Below, one piece after another: positions 9,119 through 20,846 of a DNA stretch of 64,000 bases; position 1 is the first letter of the stretch, and every line of letters begins with the position of its first letter. Location: positions 509,153 to 573,152 of the forward strand of contig NW_013171815.1 in assembly GCF_000151665.1 (NCBI RefSeq), read 5' to 3'. Under the pieces are notes generated by a model. It searched no databases. It had not been told where the DNA came from and saw only the letters and a list, made by a program, of their open reading frames with translations. The DNA is from Blastocystis hominis (Eukaryota > Sar > Bigyra > Opalinata > Blastocystidae). The position numbers and the translations under genes were made by a program.

Positions 9119-11438
9119 ATGGTCATTCTGATTGTTCTGCTTATGGTTTGTTGTGCTGTTGCAAATATTATTTCTATTGATTTGGGTACGAAATACATCA
9201 AGGTTGCATGTCGAGAAAAACAGGCGAATACCATCATAAAGGATATATCAGGAAACGAAAAAATTGACAACATGATTTATTTCAGCAAGGAAACGAAGAT
9301 CTTTGGATACTATGCCAAGGAACAAATTATATATAGTCCGAACTTAATCTTTGTCGGAATAAGCCAATTGCTTGGACTAGGCAAGAATTTGAGGATCCTC
9401 CAAAAGTATGAGGAAAATGGGTTTATTTATGATTTCGAGGAGACAGAGCGTGAGACTTTGAAACTAAAGATATCGCCTGATGCAGGATATGGTAATGAGG
9501 AGTATATTACAGTCGAAGAGCTGGGTGCTATGATGCTTCGCTATGTTTATTCATTGGCAGTGAAGCAGATTAAGAAAATTAACAATAAAATCGTTGTTTC
9601 AGTTCCTTCCAGTTTCACTTTTACGCAGCGCCAAGCCTTGCTCGAGTCTGCTAAACTTGCAAATATCCATATCGACTCGATTATCGATCAAACGACTGCA
9701 GCTGCAATCACCTATCTGATGGATAAGCAGGAGAAAAAGCAAAAATGTGTCGTACTGATCGATGTTGGAAGTGATCATACCCAGTTTAGTGTATTTGAAA
9801 TCAGTAAATCTTCTCCTATGTCATCCACCCTAAATACGCTTACAATCCTTGGGAAAGCAGTTTTGCCTAAAGGAGGATCGAACTTTGTGATGGGCGTGGC
9901 TTCTTTGATCGTGAACTATATCACTCAGCTTGGTTATTCGGAGTTTCTCGATAATCCAGAGATTGTGGCGGAAGTTCGAGAGAAGAGCGAAGAATATATG
10001 GAAATTTTATCGACCAAGACAGAAGTGACGGTCGAGAAAATGTTGTTTATGAATGATACGGTTGAAAGCCAGAAGATCACACGAGAGGAATTCGATCTAC
10101 AGATGGATAATCTATTGGAAGAGATGTTTGGGACCTATAGAAAGTTGTTGAATGATTTAGATCTCAATGATGTTTGAAATTCGTTCCTTCACTTACCATA
10201 TAGAATGAGATCTCTGAGATTCAGTTCATTGGTGGTGCTTCTCGCATCCCTTCCATTAAGGAATATTTCGAACATAGAATACATCGCGTTCCCATTCTTT
10301 TCGACTTGGATAGCGATAGGAGCGTTGTTAACGGAGGAGTGAACTTTTTACTCACGAAATACAATAAGAATAAGAAGTTGAAACATCTGAATGATTACAT
10401 CAATTACTCACTCCACGCTTCATTCGCTCGCAATTCGAATCCATCCATGTCCTATTTCGATCCTTCAAAAGGTACTTGCTTTGTTTTCCGTACATTTGAA
10501 TAGACTTCCTCGCTCGAAATAACAATTTTATTCGCTTGATACCGCTGTTATCAGACTCCAAAATCTACAATCAAACGAAAACGTTTGAATTCCCAGTTCG
10601 TTCTGACTTTTCATTCACTCTGAAATACCGAATAAATGAAAATATGGTTACCGATCAAAGATTGTACGGCAAGGCAGAGAGATGATGAGCGATAGATTTT
10701 GTATCAGCAAGTTTTACGTGAAAGGAATCGATTCCCTTCTGAGAAAGACGTTTAATTTGCTCCAATCGGATGTGCGACTGACGTTTTCGTTGGATCCGTT
10801 CGGCGTTTCGTGGATCCAGAAAGCCGAGCTGGTGCTGAATTACACCCCGTTGAAAAGTAGAGAATTGGAGTGGGATAGGAGGTAGATAAGGCAAAGGAGA
10901 AACTGGACAACGCGAAGTCGACAATGAATGGCATTTATTATCAGTGGTTTGGGCAGAAGAAATACACAGGCTTTTCGTCTTCGTCGACTGGATCGAAGCA
11001 ATCAATGAATGATTACTCAGTCGTAGGAAAGAGGAAAGAAATGGAACGTAGACGGAAGTCTATCCACTGGAAGTTTTGTGGGTGGATGATGGGTGCGCGC
11101 AATATCCACTTCGCGAGGACGACATCAAAGAGATGACGCGTTTTTTGCACGAGAAGGAAGAGGAAGAGGAGAAGGAAGAGGATTGGGAGCGGTCTATGGA
11201 AGATTTGGAGAGAATGTTGAAAGCTTTAGAGGGTCAAATGTGGAGTCAAATGATGGAAATGCCAGAGAAAAAGAAGAAGAAGATGGAGTATTTGCAGAGA
11301 CTAATCGACAGGATTCGAAGCATGATCTCGCAAATGAATGCTCTGAATTACCGAATCATGTCTTTTATGGTCAATAAGATGTTTGAACTCATCCAATCGA
11401 TCATAACTTCCATGGCCAAGATGGAGGGATTTGTGTAA
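9119..11438 (+). CDS. ER lumenal HSP70-family protein, GRP170/HYOU1-like
   Basis: Large HSP70 relatives of the GRP170/Lhs1 type act in the ER as nucleotide-exchange factors and holdases. A signal peptide (MVILIVLLMVCCAVAN) leads straight into the ATPase domain: IISIDLGTKYIKVA, VVSVPSSFTFTQRQALL, DQTTAAAITYL and VVLIDVGSDHTQFSVF. Five introns of about 30-33 nt follow and give IQFIGGASRIPSIK, a beta domain, and a helical C terminus with a Glu/Lys run (EKEEEEEKEEDWE). Length is about 715 residues, shorter than human HYOU1 (about 1000). No KDEL-like signal is visible; it ends MEGFV. Codons are more AT-rich than in neighbouring genes. Confidence 0.8.
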
Positions 11439-11495
11439 AAATAAAAAAACTAATAAATAAATAAATGAATAGATAATGGAATTAGAATGTTTGTA

Positions 11496-12666
11496 TCAAA
11501 AAACACAGAACGATTTCACAGGAAACGTGTGTCCACACGTACAACGCAACATCACAGCATCCTTCGGACAATACAACTGGATTCCACACTTCGGACACGT
11601 CACAATCTCCATCTTGGCTTGCGTCTGCTGCACCAAGCGAAGCCCATCGACACGCAGCGGATGATTCGGAATGTCGAGCAGCGAATAATAATGCGTGTTC
11701 ATCCTACACACTCACAGAATCGTTCCAAAGCAACCAGTCCCGTCCTCCATGGAAGAACTCGATCGCATTCGCGAAAACGCCCTGGTCGAACGGATTGTAA
11801 AACACAAACCGACTGTCTCTAGCGATTACAGAGAAGGCGAGGCAGAAATACTTCATGTATCCGAGTTTAAACGAGTTCACGGACTCATAGAACGTGATGT
11901 TTCGACACACGTTTGGAATCATTCCGCGCAAATTGAGAAAGTAGTAAACAGCCTTCACCAGCTGGACAATCAGCAATCAGCAATGCAATGTACAACGATA
12001 AAGTTCAGAGGCTGGAACCAAACAGACGAAAAAGCTTTCATCCAGAGAGAGAAATACGCGATGCACGCGAAGATACCGAACACGAGGAAAAGCACGTAGT
12101 ACTGCTGATTCCCATAGCCAATGCAATTGTTAATGAAAACGTCGTGGTGATCGAAACGAACGACGCACTTATCACACCTAGGTCGGTAAATGGCGGAGTT
12201 GTGTACTCAGTGCAATGGAGACTTCGCAAAGGACGTTTTACGCCACACTGCTTGCACATGGTCACTGGGTGTAACTGGGAACCCGCATTGGTGTTCAAAA
12301 GAGAGGCGTTTTCAACGTCCTCTTCATCTTTCATATCCACTACATATCCTGGAGAGACGTAACTCGCGATCGTGGCAAAAGCGAGTTCGGCGAGAACACA
12401 TATCACTCCGAGCGAATTCTTTGCCAGGGAATGGCGAAAGGCAAACATTGTGATAATTTCTACACTGAGAAACGATCCGAAGCACGACCTAAAATACAAG
12501 TTAAAGCGACGAACCATAAAAACCCCGAGAGAATGTGTTGAACCGATTTATCATTGTACCTTAACTTATTCTTCATGTACGAATAGTACTTGTATGTTAA
12601 CTACACAATTACAGCTAAAACGGAGCACACTACATTGGAGAAGAGTACATCAATCGTGTCAAGCAT
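11496..12666 (-). CDS. DHHC-type (zDHHC) membrane protein with DHHD at the active site
   Basis: Belongs to the protein S-acyltransferase (zDHHC) family by its membrane helices and Cys-rich domain: CKQCGVKRPLRSLHC, TECDKCVVRF, then DHHDVFINNCIGYGN. The family's catalytic Cys in DHHC is replaced by Asp, and the following PW is VF, so palmitoyl transfer by the normal route is unlikely. Helices surround the domain (ILSGFLWFVALTCIL; YYVLFLVFGIFACIAYF). A 31-nt intron joins this to a C-terminal zinc-ribbon-like module, CPKCGIQLYCP to RCTCGHTFP. The encoded stop is TGA. Start MLDTIDVLF was chosen because a 30-nt intron follows in frame; an upstream coding extension cannot be excluded. Confidence 0.75.
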
Positions 12667-13053
12667 TGCGAACAAAAACTGTGACAACTCAAAAAAAACA
12701 TAATCATGCTCTTCCTGGAAAGCATTTTGAATTAGTAGAGCAACAGTAACGAATTAAATTAAATACGGTGCATATTCTTCCGTCTTTCGTTCAATCGTAC
12801 AACCCATAATCATTTAGTTGGGATTTCTTCCTTGATGGAGTTTTCTCGAAGGAATGGTTGTGAGTCCTTATCGGGGGTGTTTACGTTGTACCAATGACCG
12901 TATAGTGAGATACAATCAGCTGACAACCCTATATACGTCACGAAATCCGTGAGTTTGACGCTCTTTCGTTGAACTCCAATTTTTGGAGGTTTTCCTCACT
13001 TTTAAACGAAGCTCCCGCCAAAATAGATTTTGTCTTTTCACTTATTCTTTGTG
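12667..13053. other. Divergent intergenic region between the DHHD gene and STAG
   Basis: About 390 nt separate two divergent start codons. It must hold both promoters. No open frame, RNA gene or repeat is evident. Confidence 0.5.
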
Positions 13054-16000
13054 ATGGCTCGTACACGCAAGACGCGAACATCTTCCCCAAAGAAAAGAGT
13101 TTCAAAAACAAAGGCGTATGTCGCGTATTTCCTCCTAAATCGGTAGATCTTCGCCTTTGAAGGAAGACAAATCATCCGTTTGGATTGTGATCTGTTATTA
13201 TGTGTTTAGGGCGATATTGACATGGAGATCGAAAATGTCCCGGACTCTAGCATTATCGAACCGAAGGAAATGACTACATTAGTTTGGCATTTTGGCTCGA
13301 TTGAAAGCTAGATGGATGAGTCGATAGCGGGAGAGACGATGCCAATAAACGAAACCACACTTCAAAACGAAGAAGAGGAGAACCGAGCGGAGGATGACGT
13401 CGACGCCACTCCCTCGAAGGGCGGTAAGTCGAAAAAGCGCGTAGCGACGTACCCCGAGGAAGTCCTCAATAACGACTGCTACTCACTGTTTTTATCGATC
13501 TATCGAGACCGTCACAGCGTGGATCCGCTCATCGCCGAAGTCGTAAAAGACTTAAAAGTGGGTTCTTTCATGATCATCACTGACTCCAGAAAGCCAAAAG
13601 TGCCTCGGAGATCAAGCTCTTCGCGCTGATCCTCTACCTCAGCGATCTCAAACTGAGTCCCTCGGTGTTCTCCGCCCCCTCCCTCGCTTCGCTCTGTCTC
13701 TCCGACCTCATTCTCGACTCCCAAGACGTATCCCTCCTCCCTTTCTCTCCCATTAGAACCATCTTCATCCCTTCGCCTCCTTCGCCAAGCGCTCTCCCTC
13801 CACCCTCGCCTATTCCCTCCCTTTCCGACGAAACGCCTCCCTCTGGCAAGGCATCGGACGCAATTTCTTCGATCTCCGCGAGGAAACCAGCCAGCGCATC
13901 CTCGAGCTTCTTTTAGAACTCACCACCTATAAGTGCGTCAGGCGTTTCATTCCCACATAGCCACCGAAGTCTCCGATTCGTCGCCACCGCCTGCGTTTTC
14001 GCGATTTCCCGCGGGATCGTGGAGGTGGAAACGGAAACGCGGGAATTACTGGAGCGAACGCAGGCGAAGCGAAAGTCGAAATCGCTGCAATTGTTAGTGG
14101 AGCAATGCCATGATCTTCAAGAACAACTGTACACGCAGGTGTATTGCCATCGCTGTCGTGACATCTGGGAGGCAACGCGCTTGCTCACGGTGGTTTCGTT
14201 GGGTGGAAATGGAGGGAGGAGATGATGGGTAGGAGAGATCGTGAAGAGCTCGAAGCAGTACGTGATCGATGATTATATCAAGTATTTCGGACTGTCGCTG
14301 GGCGATTCGGAGAAGGCTGTGCGATTGGAAGCGATTCGGCAGATCGTTTCGATGTAGAGAAGGAGAATGGAAGCGAATTGTAGACTGGAAAACGAAAGCC
14401 AAAGCGAAGAAGAAGAAGAAGAAGAAGAAAATGAAGATGTGGAGAGTTTGTTGAAGCGATACAAGGAGCGGATTCTGTTTATGTCGCGCGATGTGCAGCC
14501 CGTCGTGATCTGCGCTGCCATCAAACTCATCGACTGCATGCGGCGTAGGATCAGCTGCTCTGTGGTGAATTCCAGAAAAAGGACTGATTTCTCCGGAGGA
14601 AGACGGGTTCATTTATGAATTGGCGACGGATTCGGACCGCTCGATTGGCTCGCGCGCCTTTTCGTATCTCTACAAGTACCAATTCAAGAGCTTTGTTGAG
14701 AATGAAAACGAAAACGACAAGGAAAACGAAAACGACAAGGAAAACGACAAGGAGAAAAAGCAACGAAAGAAGACGAAGAAGACAAAGGGGAAAAAGCCCG
14801 CCAAAAAGGAGAACGGGCTGTTGAAGGTGGTGGAATACCTGCAGGAATACGCGCAGGACGACAAGGAAGTGAACCACGTGTACTTCTTCGTTCGCAACTG
14901 CGCGGGCGATCGAACGCATCTGCTCACCGACGAGAACAAGTGCGTGCTGGACGTTCAGGGAATCGTGGAACTGCTGAACAAGCAGCAGCAAGACATCGGA
15001 TTGAATGGGAGACAGACTTGCTTATTGGTATTTCTTTTATATGCGGAGATTGTGATTCTCTAGGCAGTGTTGTTGAAGGCAGTTGTTCAGTTGTTTCATG
15101 ATAATCAACAAGACAGTGCCGTGTATCAGAATATGAACGAAGTGGTCGTGCCGCAATTGGCCTCGTTGCTGACTTCCTATCGAACGGATTCGTTGGTGGT
15201 CCGTCCTCTGATTGATCTGATTGAATGCCTTTCCTTCCCCACGTTGGAGTCGATCGAACGTTTGGTTTCCTTGCTGATGGACTTGTTTGAATCGGAGTCG
15301 GATTGGAGCGAAGCCAATCAGATTCTGTCGGTTGTGACGCATCTGCATGTGACGATGGGCGAGTCAACGCAGGAGTTGGTGTCGCAAGCGCTTCATAAGA
15401 CAGCGAGTCGTGTGTTGGAGCCTTGGAAGCAATTGGAAGAAGCGATGAATGGGAGATTGGAGGAATTGGACGGAGGCTCGATGAGCAAAGAAGGGCTGAA
15501 GACAAGTCGGAGGATGAGTGTGCTAATGCATCGATTGAATTGTTTGTTTAGTTTTTGTGATGTTCGGAAGGAACTGAAGGAGTTGGGAATCCCCAGCACC
15601 GCTGAAACGTTGATTCAAGCGATCAAACCTTCCTTTGCCGAAACTGAATTGATTGAATTGCGCTTTTGTTGTTTGAAACTGAAGCAGATGGAATGTCTGT
15701 ATGAATTGCTCCATGCCAAACAACCCGACGTCCAGGATTCCTTTGTGAACGAAGAAGTCGTGGTGCGAACTTGATTCTGCTTTTCATGTAGAACACATCC
15801 ATCCAAATGCTTCTTTCCGACATCATGGAGTCGTTCGAGGCGTTGCTTCCTCTCTGCCGGAAGCAAATCAACGAAGACCCCGACCCAACCTCCATCTATC
15901 GGTCCATTCTTCTCGACTATTTCACTCTCACCTGCGATCTGATCATTCCCGCAGGCGACGAACTGATTTCCGAGCAGCTCACTCAATGTTTCATTCACTC

Positions 16001-16965
16001 ATTCATTCACTCATTCTCTAGACGTTGGCGATGCGGCCAGCATCCTTCTTCTTGGATTCCACAACCAGGAATTAGGCTCCAACGACGAGAATCGCGTCCA
16101 GCAGCAAGTCTGGACCACGCGGGTCATCCAGCCGTTGTTCCACGCATCGGAAGCCCACGCAGCCACGCTGTTCTCCTCCGCATTGCTGTTCTATCTAACG
16201 AACTACGGCGATGTGGCCTCCCAGTATTGCCGGGAGTTTTTGAAGCATCTGCGTGAGAACGACACCAAAGTCTTGTGTTCCGCCGTGCAGAACACGCTCC
16301 AGTACGCGTTCTCGTTCTACAAATCCGGGAAGCAGTTGGTGTTGGACGATGCCAGCAACGCGGCCGCGAGTTCGGAGCATTTCATGAGTCTGTGTAAGCG
16401 GTTGGCCGCGGTTTTGGGCGTTCAATACACGTACGAAGTGCTGGTCGGCGTGTTTGAAATGATCAAAGTGAGGGTAGAGGGGAATCGCGAGGTGTAGGGA
16501 CTGGTGAAATCGATCGCAGAGACGGAGGATCCGACGATGATGGAGCTGCTGGAGGCGCTGATTCCGTTTGTGCCCAAGATGACGAAGGAGGCTCGCGAAT
16601 TGCTGATGGAGGAGGTGGAGAAGGTAAGAGCGGAAAGGAGTGGTGACGAGCAGAATATTGATTTGTACGGAGAGGAAACCAGCGAAATCCTGCGAAAAGC
16701 GATGCAGACGCAGGATGATGGGAAGGAGGTCGAGGACCCACCAAAGTATCTGAGCGTGTTCCTTGCGTTCCGAGCGGCGCTGAAGAAGGAGAGAGCGAAG
16801 CGAGGAGGCGAGAAGAAGGGAGAAAAGGAGGAGGAGGAAGAAGAAGAAGAGGGAGAGAAAGAAGGGAAGAAAGAACTGAAAGCGATTTCGAGCGAGAGCC
16901 AGAAGCGAAAAGAACCGGAAAAGAAGAGGAAAGGCACCGGAGCGAAGAGACAGCGAAAGAAGTAA
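13054..16965 (+). CDS. STAG: Cohesin subunit SA / STAG (SCC3)
   Basis: HEAT-repeat subunit that joins the cohesin ring and helps load and hold it on chromatin. After a basic N terminus (MARTRKTRTSSPKKRV), joining exons across about a dozen introns yields the STAG landmarks HRSLRFVATACVFAISRG, VIDDYIKYFGLSLGD with VRLEAIRQI, and later ELATDSDRSIGSRAF. The rest is helical and ends in a Lys/Glu-rich tail (KRKEPEKKRKGTGAKRQRKK). Predicted length is roughly 1150 residues. Charged low-complexity loops (ENENDKEND near 14700; poly-Glu near 14405 and 16830) interrupt the repeats. A 30-nt GT-AG interval at 16624-16653 keeps frame either way. TAA is encoded, with TGTTTGTT a few bases on. Confidence 0.85.
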
Positions 16966-17067
16966 TGTGTGTATTGTGTGTTTGTTGGAGAAAAAAAGGC
17001 AGAAAGCGCAATCAAACAAACAATTTCTTTTCTTTCTTACAAAGATTCGTCTGGAGTGTTTGTGAAC

Positions 17068-20000
17068 ATGAATCGATCGTTCTTTGTAAATGTTAAGACG
17101 AAAAAGGGGAGAGTTTTGAAAGTCGTTCGCGTAGGGTTTTGGTGTTGATTCTTTGTGGTTCCGGAGCTCATTCCTTTTTATAGGAAACATATATTCGTGA
17201 CTTTATGAGCTGTAACTCGGATGCTTGCGATTCTTGTGACATTGAGTCCGGCGAACGAATTACTCTTTCGGCTGCTCCCTATGAGATGCGATATCTCATC
17301 ATGGACGAGGAGGTGCTGCTAAACCAGCTCGATTTGCTCCAACAAGAGATTCCGCCTCTCTGTGATGTGATCATTCTGCAGTCCGTGATGACCGAGGTGA
17401 GAAAACGCAATCTATCGGTGTTCAACCAGCTGAGCAACCTCCTTCGTGATTCTTCAAAGCGGTTCGTGCTATTTGCGAACCAGAATTTTGAAAATACTTA
17501 TGGTGCTTGTTTGAGTGTGCTTTCATGGATAGTGGACCGTCAGATGGATGAACCCATTGTGGACTACAATATTCGCCAAATCGTCGCAGCCTCCAAATAT
17601 TTCAACGAGCATTTCAAAGTAGCTACCCTCCTCCTCCTCCTCGTCTGACCTGTAGCCCTACGATATCCATACCGTGATCCTCACAAACCACTCTGTCTTG
17701 CAGCAAAAATACCTCGAAACTCCCGCCATCGAATGCATCACCATCTCCTCCGTCCGTTTTTCGATCCCTTCCTCACTCCCAGCTTGTCGAATCGCTGAAA
17801 GACAAACACCCCACCCTCGGCGATTATCTAAACGTCGTTTCAATCGAGAACGGAGAGCGTCCTCCTTCCGACTCCTCCGCCCCCTCCAACCCCTTCGAAG
17901 CCGTCCCGTTTCCCCGTTTCCCTCATCCCTAGTACGACGAATCGAAAGGAATGTACACGCTGGTTAAGGAGCGCGGCGACGGCGTGATCTACCCGAACTA
18001 CCTCGACGAGGAAACGGTCCGTTTGGGTCTGGAAGCCGGGCGTCTGTTCAAAGCGACGTTCCACGCCAACGTGGACAACATCCGCGAAGGCCACGTGACG
18101 CTGCACGTGGGCGTGAGCCAGCGAGCTGAGCGGTAGATGAACGACTCGGAGGTGAGCGTGCTGCTGTCGGGACGGCTGGACATCAACCGCGCGGTGGACG
18201 GAGATCAAGTCATCGTGGAACTGTATCCCAAGGCGCAGTGGAAGGCCGAGTCGGAGTACCTCGTGAACAACGACAATCCCGAAGAAGAGCAGAAAGACAA
18301 TGACGACGAAGAAAAAGAAAAAGAAAGCAACAAAAGCAGCGGGAAAACCGAATCGACCAGCTCCAGAACCGCGGAAAAAGTCACCACGGGACGCGTGGTG
18401 GCGATCGCGAGGCGCAATTGGAAGCAATATTGCGGCTCCATCGAGCCGATCGCGGAGGGCACCATCAACAGCTACGTAATTTCCCGCGGTTCTCGTGAGA
18501 CGTAGTACCTCTTCGACCCGGTAAACCGGCGTATCCCGAAGATCCGGATCAAAACGAATCAATACGCGGCGCTGGTCAACCAGCGTATCGTCGTGGCGAT
18601 CAACGATTGGCCGACGACGTCTTCCTACCCGATCGGCCACTACATGAAGTCTGCTGCTCCGAGAAGGTCGTGACGCGTAGAACGCTCGGCGTGATCGGCG
18701 ATCGCGAAGTGGAGACGCAGGTGCTGCTTCTCGAGCACTCCATTCCGCCCAACGTCTTCTCGAAGGAGGTTCTCGACTGTCTGCCCCCCGCGGATTGGCA
18801 CATCACCGAGCAGAACGCGCGCGGACGGCTGGTAGGCGAAGCCGCGGGCTGGGACGTAGGATCTCCGCGGGAAAGTGTGCATTGTGTCGATCGACCCGCC
18901 GGGGTGCAAGGACATCGACGACGCGCTCCACGCGCGCGAGCTGCCCAACGGAAACGTGGAAGTGGGGATCCACATCGCGGACGTGACGTACTACATGAAG
19001 CACAACTCCGCGCTGGATCTCGAGGTAGCGGCGTGATCGGGTTTTGAGGTAGGCGCGCAACCGGTCGACGTCGACGTATCTGGTGGACCGTCGCTTGGAC
19101 ATGCTTCCGAAGCTTCTCACGGAGAATCTGTGCTCGCTGGTGGCGGACCAGGACCGCTTCGCGTTCTCGGTGATCGCGGAGATGACGAAGCAGGGCGAGG
19201 TGGTGCAGACGCAGTTCAAGAAGACGATTATCCGCTCGAAAGCCGCGCTCACGTCGCATTGGGCCGCGCGTTTGATCGCATAGCTACCAGCAAGCGCAGA
19301 ATTACCTCGATTCCCGCGACGACCGCTCCGAGATCGGCCGCAGCGTGCATCTCCTCTTCGACCTTTCAAAGCGTCTCAAAGCCCAGCGCATCAGCGCCGG
19401 CGCGCTGACGCTGGCTTCGCCGGAAGTTCGCTTCGAAATGGACAGCGAGACGAACGATCCGCTCTCCATGGACAGCTACAAATTGAAGGACACCAACAGC
19501 CTCGTCGAGGAGTTTATGCTCCTCGCCAACACCCTCGTCGCAAAGCGGATCACCGAGGCCTTCCCGAAAACCGCGGTTCTGCGAAGACACCCCATCCCCG
19601 ACATGTTTCCACGTTTCTCCCTTCTGATCGTAGAAAGCGCTTCGACCATCTCATCCGCGTCGCGCAGCGCGCCGGCGTATTTTCTGGTTTCCCCGTTTCC
19701 CCGTTTAGTTCACGCTGCACTGCGAGAGCAACAAGCAGCTCGCGGATTCGCTGGACAAGGCGGTGCTCCCCGCGGAACCGCTCTTCAACAAGCTGCTGCG
19801 CATCCTGACGACGCGGTGCATGACGCAGGCGGTGTACTTCCCCGCGGGGGAGGTTCCTCCCGCGCAGTTCTACCACTACGGCCTGGCGGCGTCGATCTAC
19901 ACGCACTTCACGTCGCCGATCCGGCGGTACGCGGACGACGTGGTGCACCGACTGCTGGCGGCGGCGGAGGGAATCATGCCGCTGCCGGAGGAGTACCGAG

Positions 20001-20600
20001 AGAAGGAGTTCATGGGCGGAATGACGGAGGTAGGAGCGAGGAAGGCGTGGGAGGTAGACGATGAATATGCGGCACTACAACGCGCAGATCGCGGGGAGAG
20101 AGTCGGTGGAGCTGTTCACGGTGATCTTCTTCTCGAAGCGGAAGGAGAAGGCGGCGGGGCTGGTGATGGGGTGCAAGAAGAACGGGATTAAGGTGTGGGT
20201 GCCGCAGTACGGACTCGAGGGAACCATCTTCATCAACCACACCAACAAGAAGAACGCGCTCAACGAAAACTACACCAGCGATTTCGACTTCGATCCCGAG
20301 ACCGGCGTGCTCACCAACCAGCACGATCCCACCGACACCATCGAGACCTTCCAGCCGATAACCGTGGGAATCCACGTCCAGGAAATGAAGGGATTCCGCA
20401 GAGAGCTGATTCTGTCCCTGCTCTCGTCCAGTGCTTTTAGAGGAGAGAAGAACGACTCCGCCGAGGCTCCGGCAGCTAAGAAAGGGGAAACCAAGAGGGA
20501 AACCGGGGAAACCAAGGGGGAAACCAAGAGGGAGAAGAAGGAAAAGTCGGTTAAGAAAGCGAGTGTGGAGGCGAAGAAGGCTGCTCACTCTTCCATTTAG
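17068..20600 (+). CDS. DIS3: Exosome ribonuclease DIS3/RRP44
   Basis: Catalytic subunit of the RNA exosome, with a 3'-5' exonuclease RNB domain and a PIN endonuclease domain. Start [15 protein letters not shown] parallels the DIS3 N terminus. After a 53-nt first intron, twelve further introns of about 28-37 nt can be placed. Domains in order: PIN ([28 protein letters not shown]), cold-shock domains, RNB with the metal-site loop [12 protein letters not shown] and [29 protein letters not shown], and an S1 domain. The tail is Lys/Glu-rich. About 1030 residues. This gene is the most GC-rich and most intron-rich part of the window. TAG is encoded at the end. Confidence 0.93.
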
Positions 20601-20630
20601 ACGTAGTCAAGTTGTAGTCGTAGTCGTAGA

Positions 20631-20720
20631 TATTTGTTTTTTGTGTTTTCAACAAAAACGATCATGGAAATGGGAATTCATGCACTCTCGAAGGGTGGTT
20701 CCACAGTCCAGTTTACCATG
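20631..20720. repeat. 90-nt repeat unit 1 (decayed copy of the AKR 3' end)
   Basis: Matches 20757-20846 with scattered differences; both contain TTTTTTGTGTTTTCAACAAA and TGCACTCTCGAAG. On the minus strand unit 2 encodes the last codons of the aldo-keto reductase and its stop. Unit 1 carries the same stretch in decayed form. Confidence 0.85.
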
Positions 20721-20756
20721 TTTTTTGATCTTCCCTTCAGTTACGGTCATAGTAAA

Positions 20757-20846
20757 TATTCGTTTTTTGTGTTTTCAACAAAAACTATCATAGAAAAAAA
20801 ACTAATGCACTCTCGAAGTGTGGTTCCACAAATCCGGGTTGCCATG
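20757..20846. repeat. 90-nt repeat unit 2 (functional 3' end of the aldo-keto reductase)
   Basis: Second copy of the repeat, offset by 126 nt from unit 1. It contains the in-frame C terminus NHTSRVH and the TAG stop of the minus-strand reductase. Confidence 0.85.
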
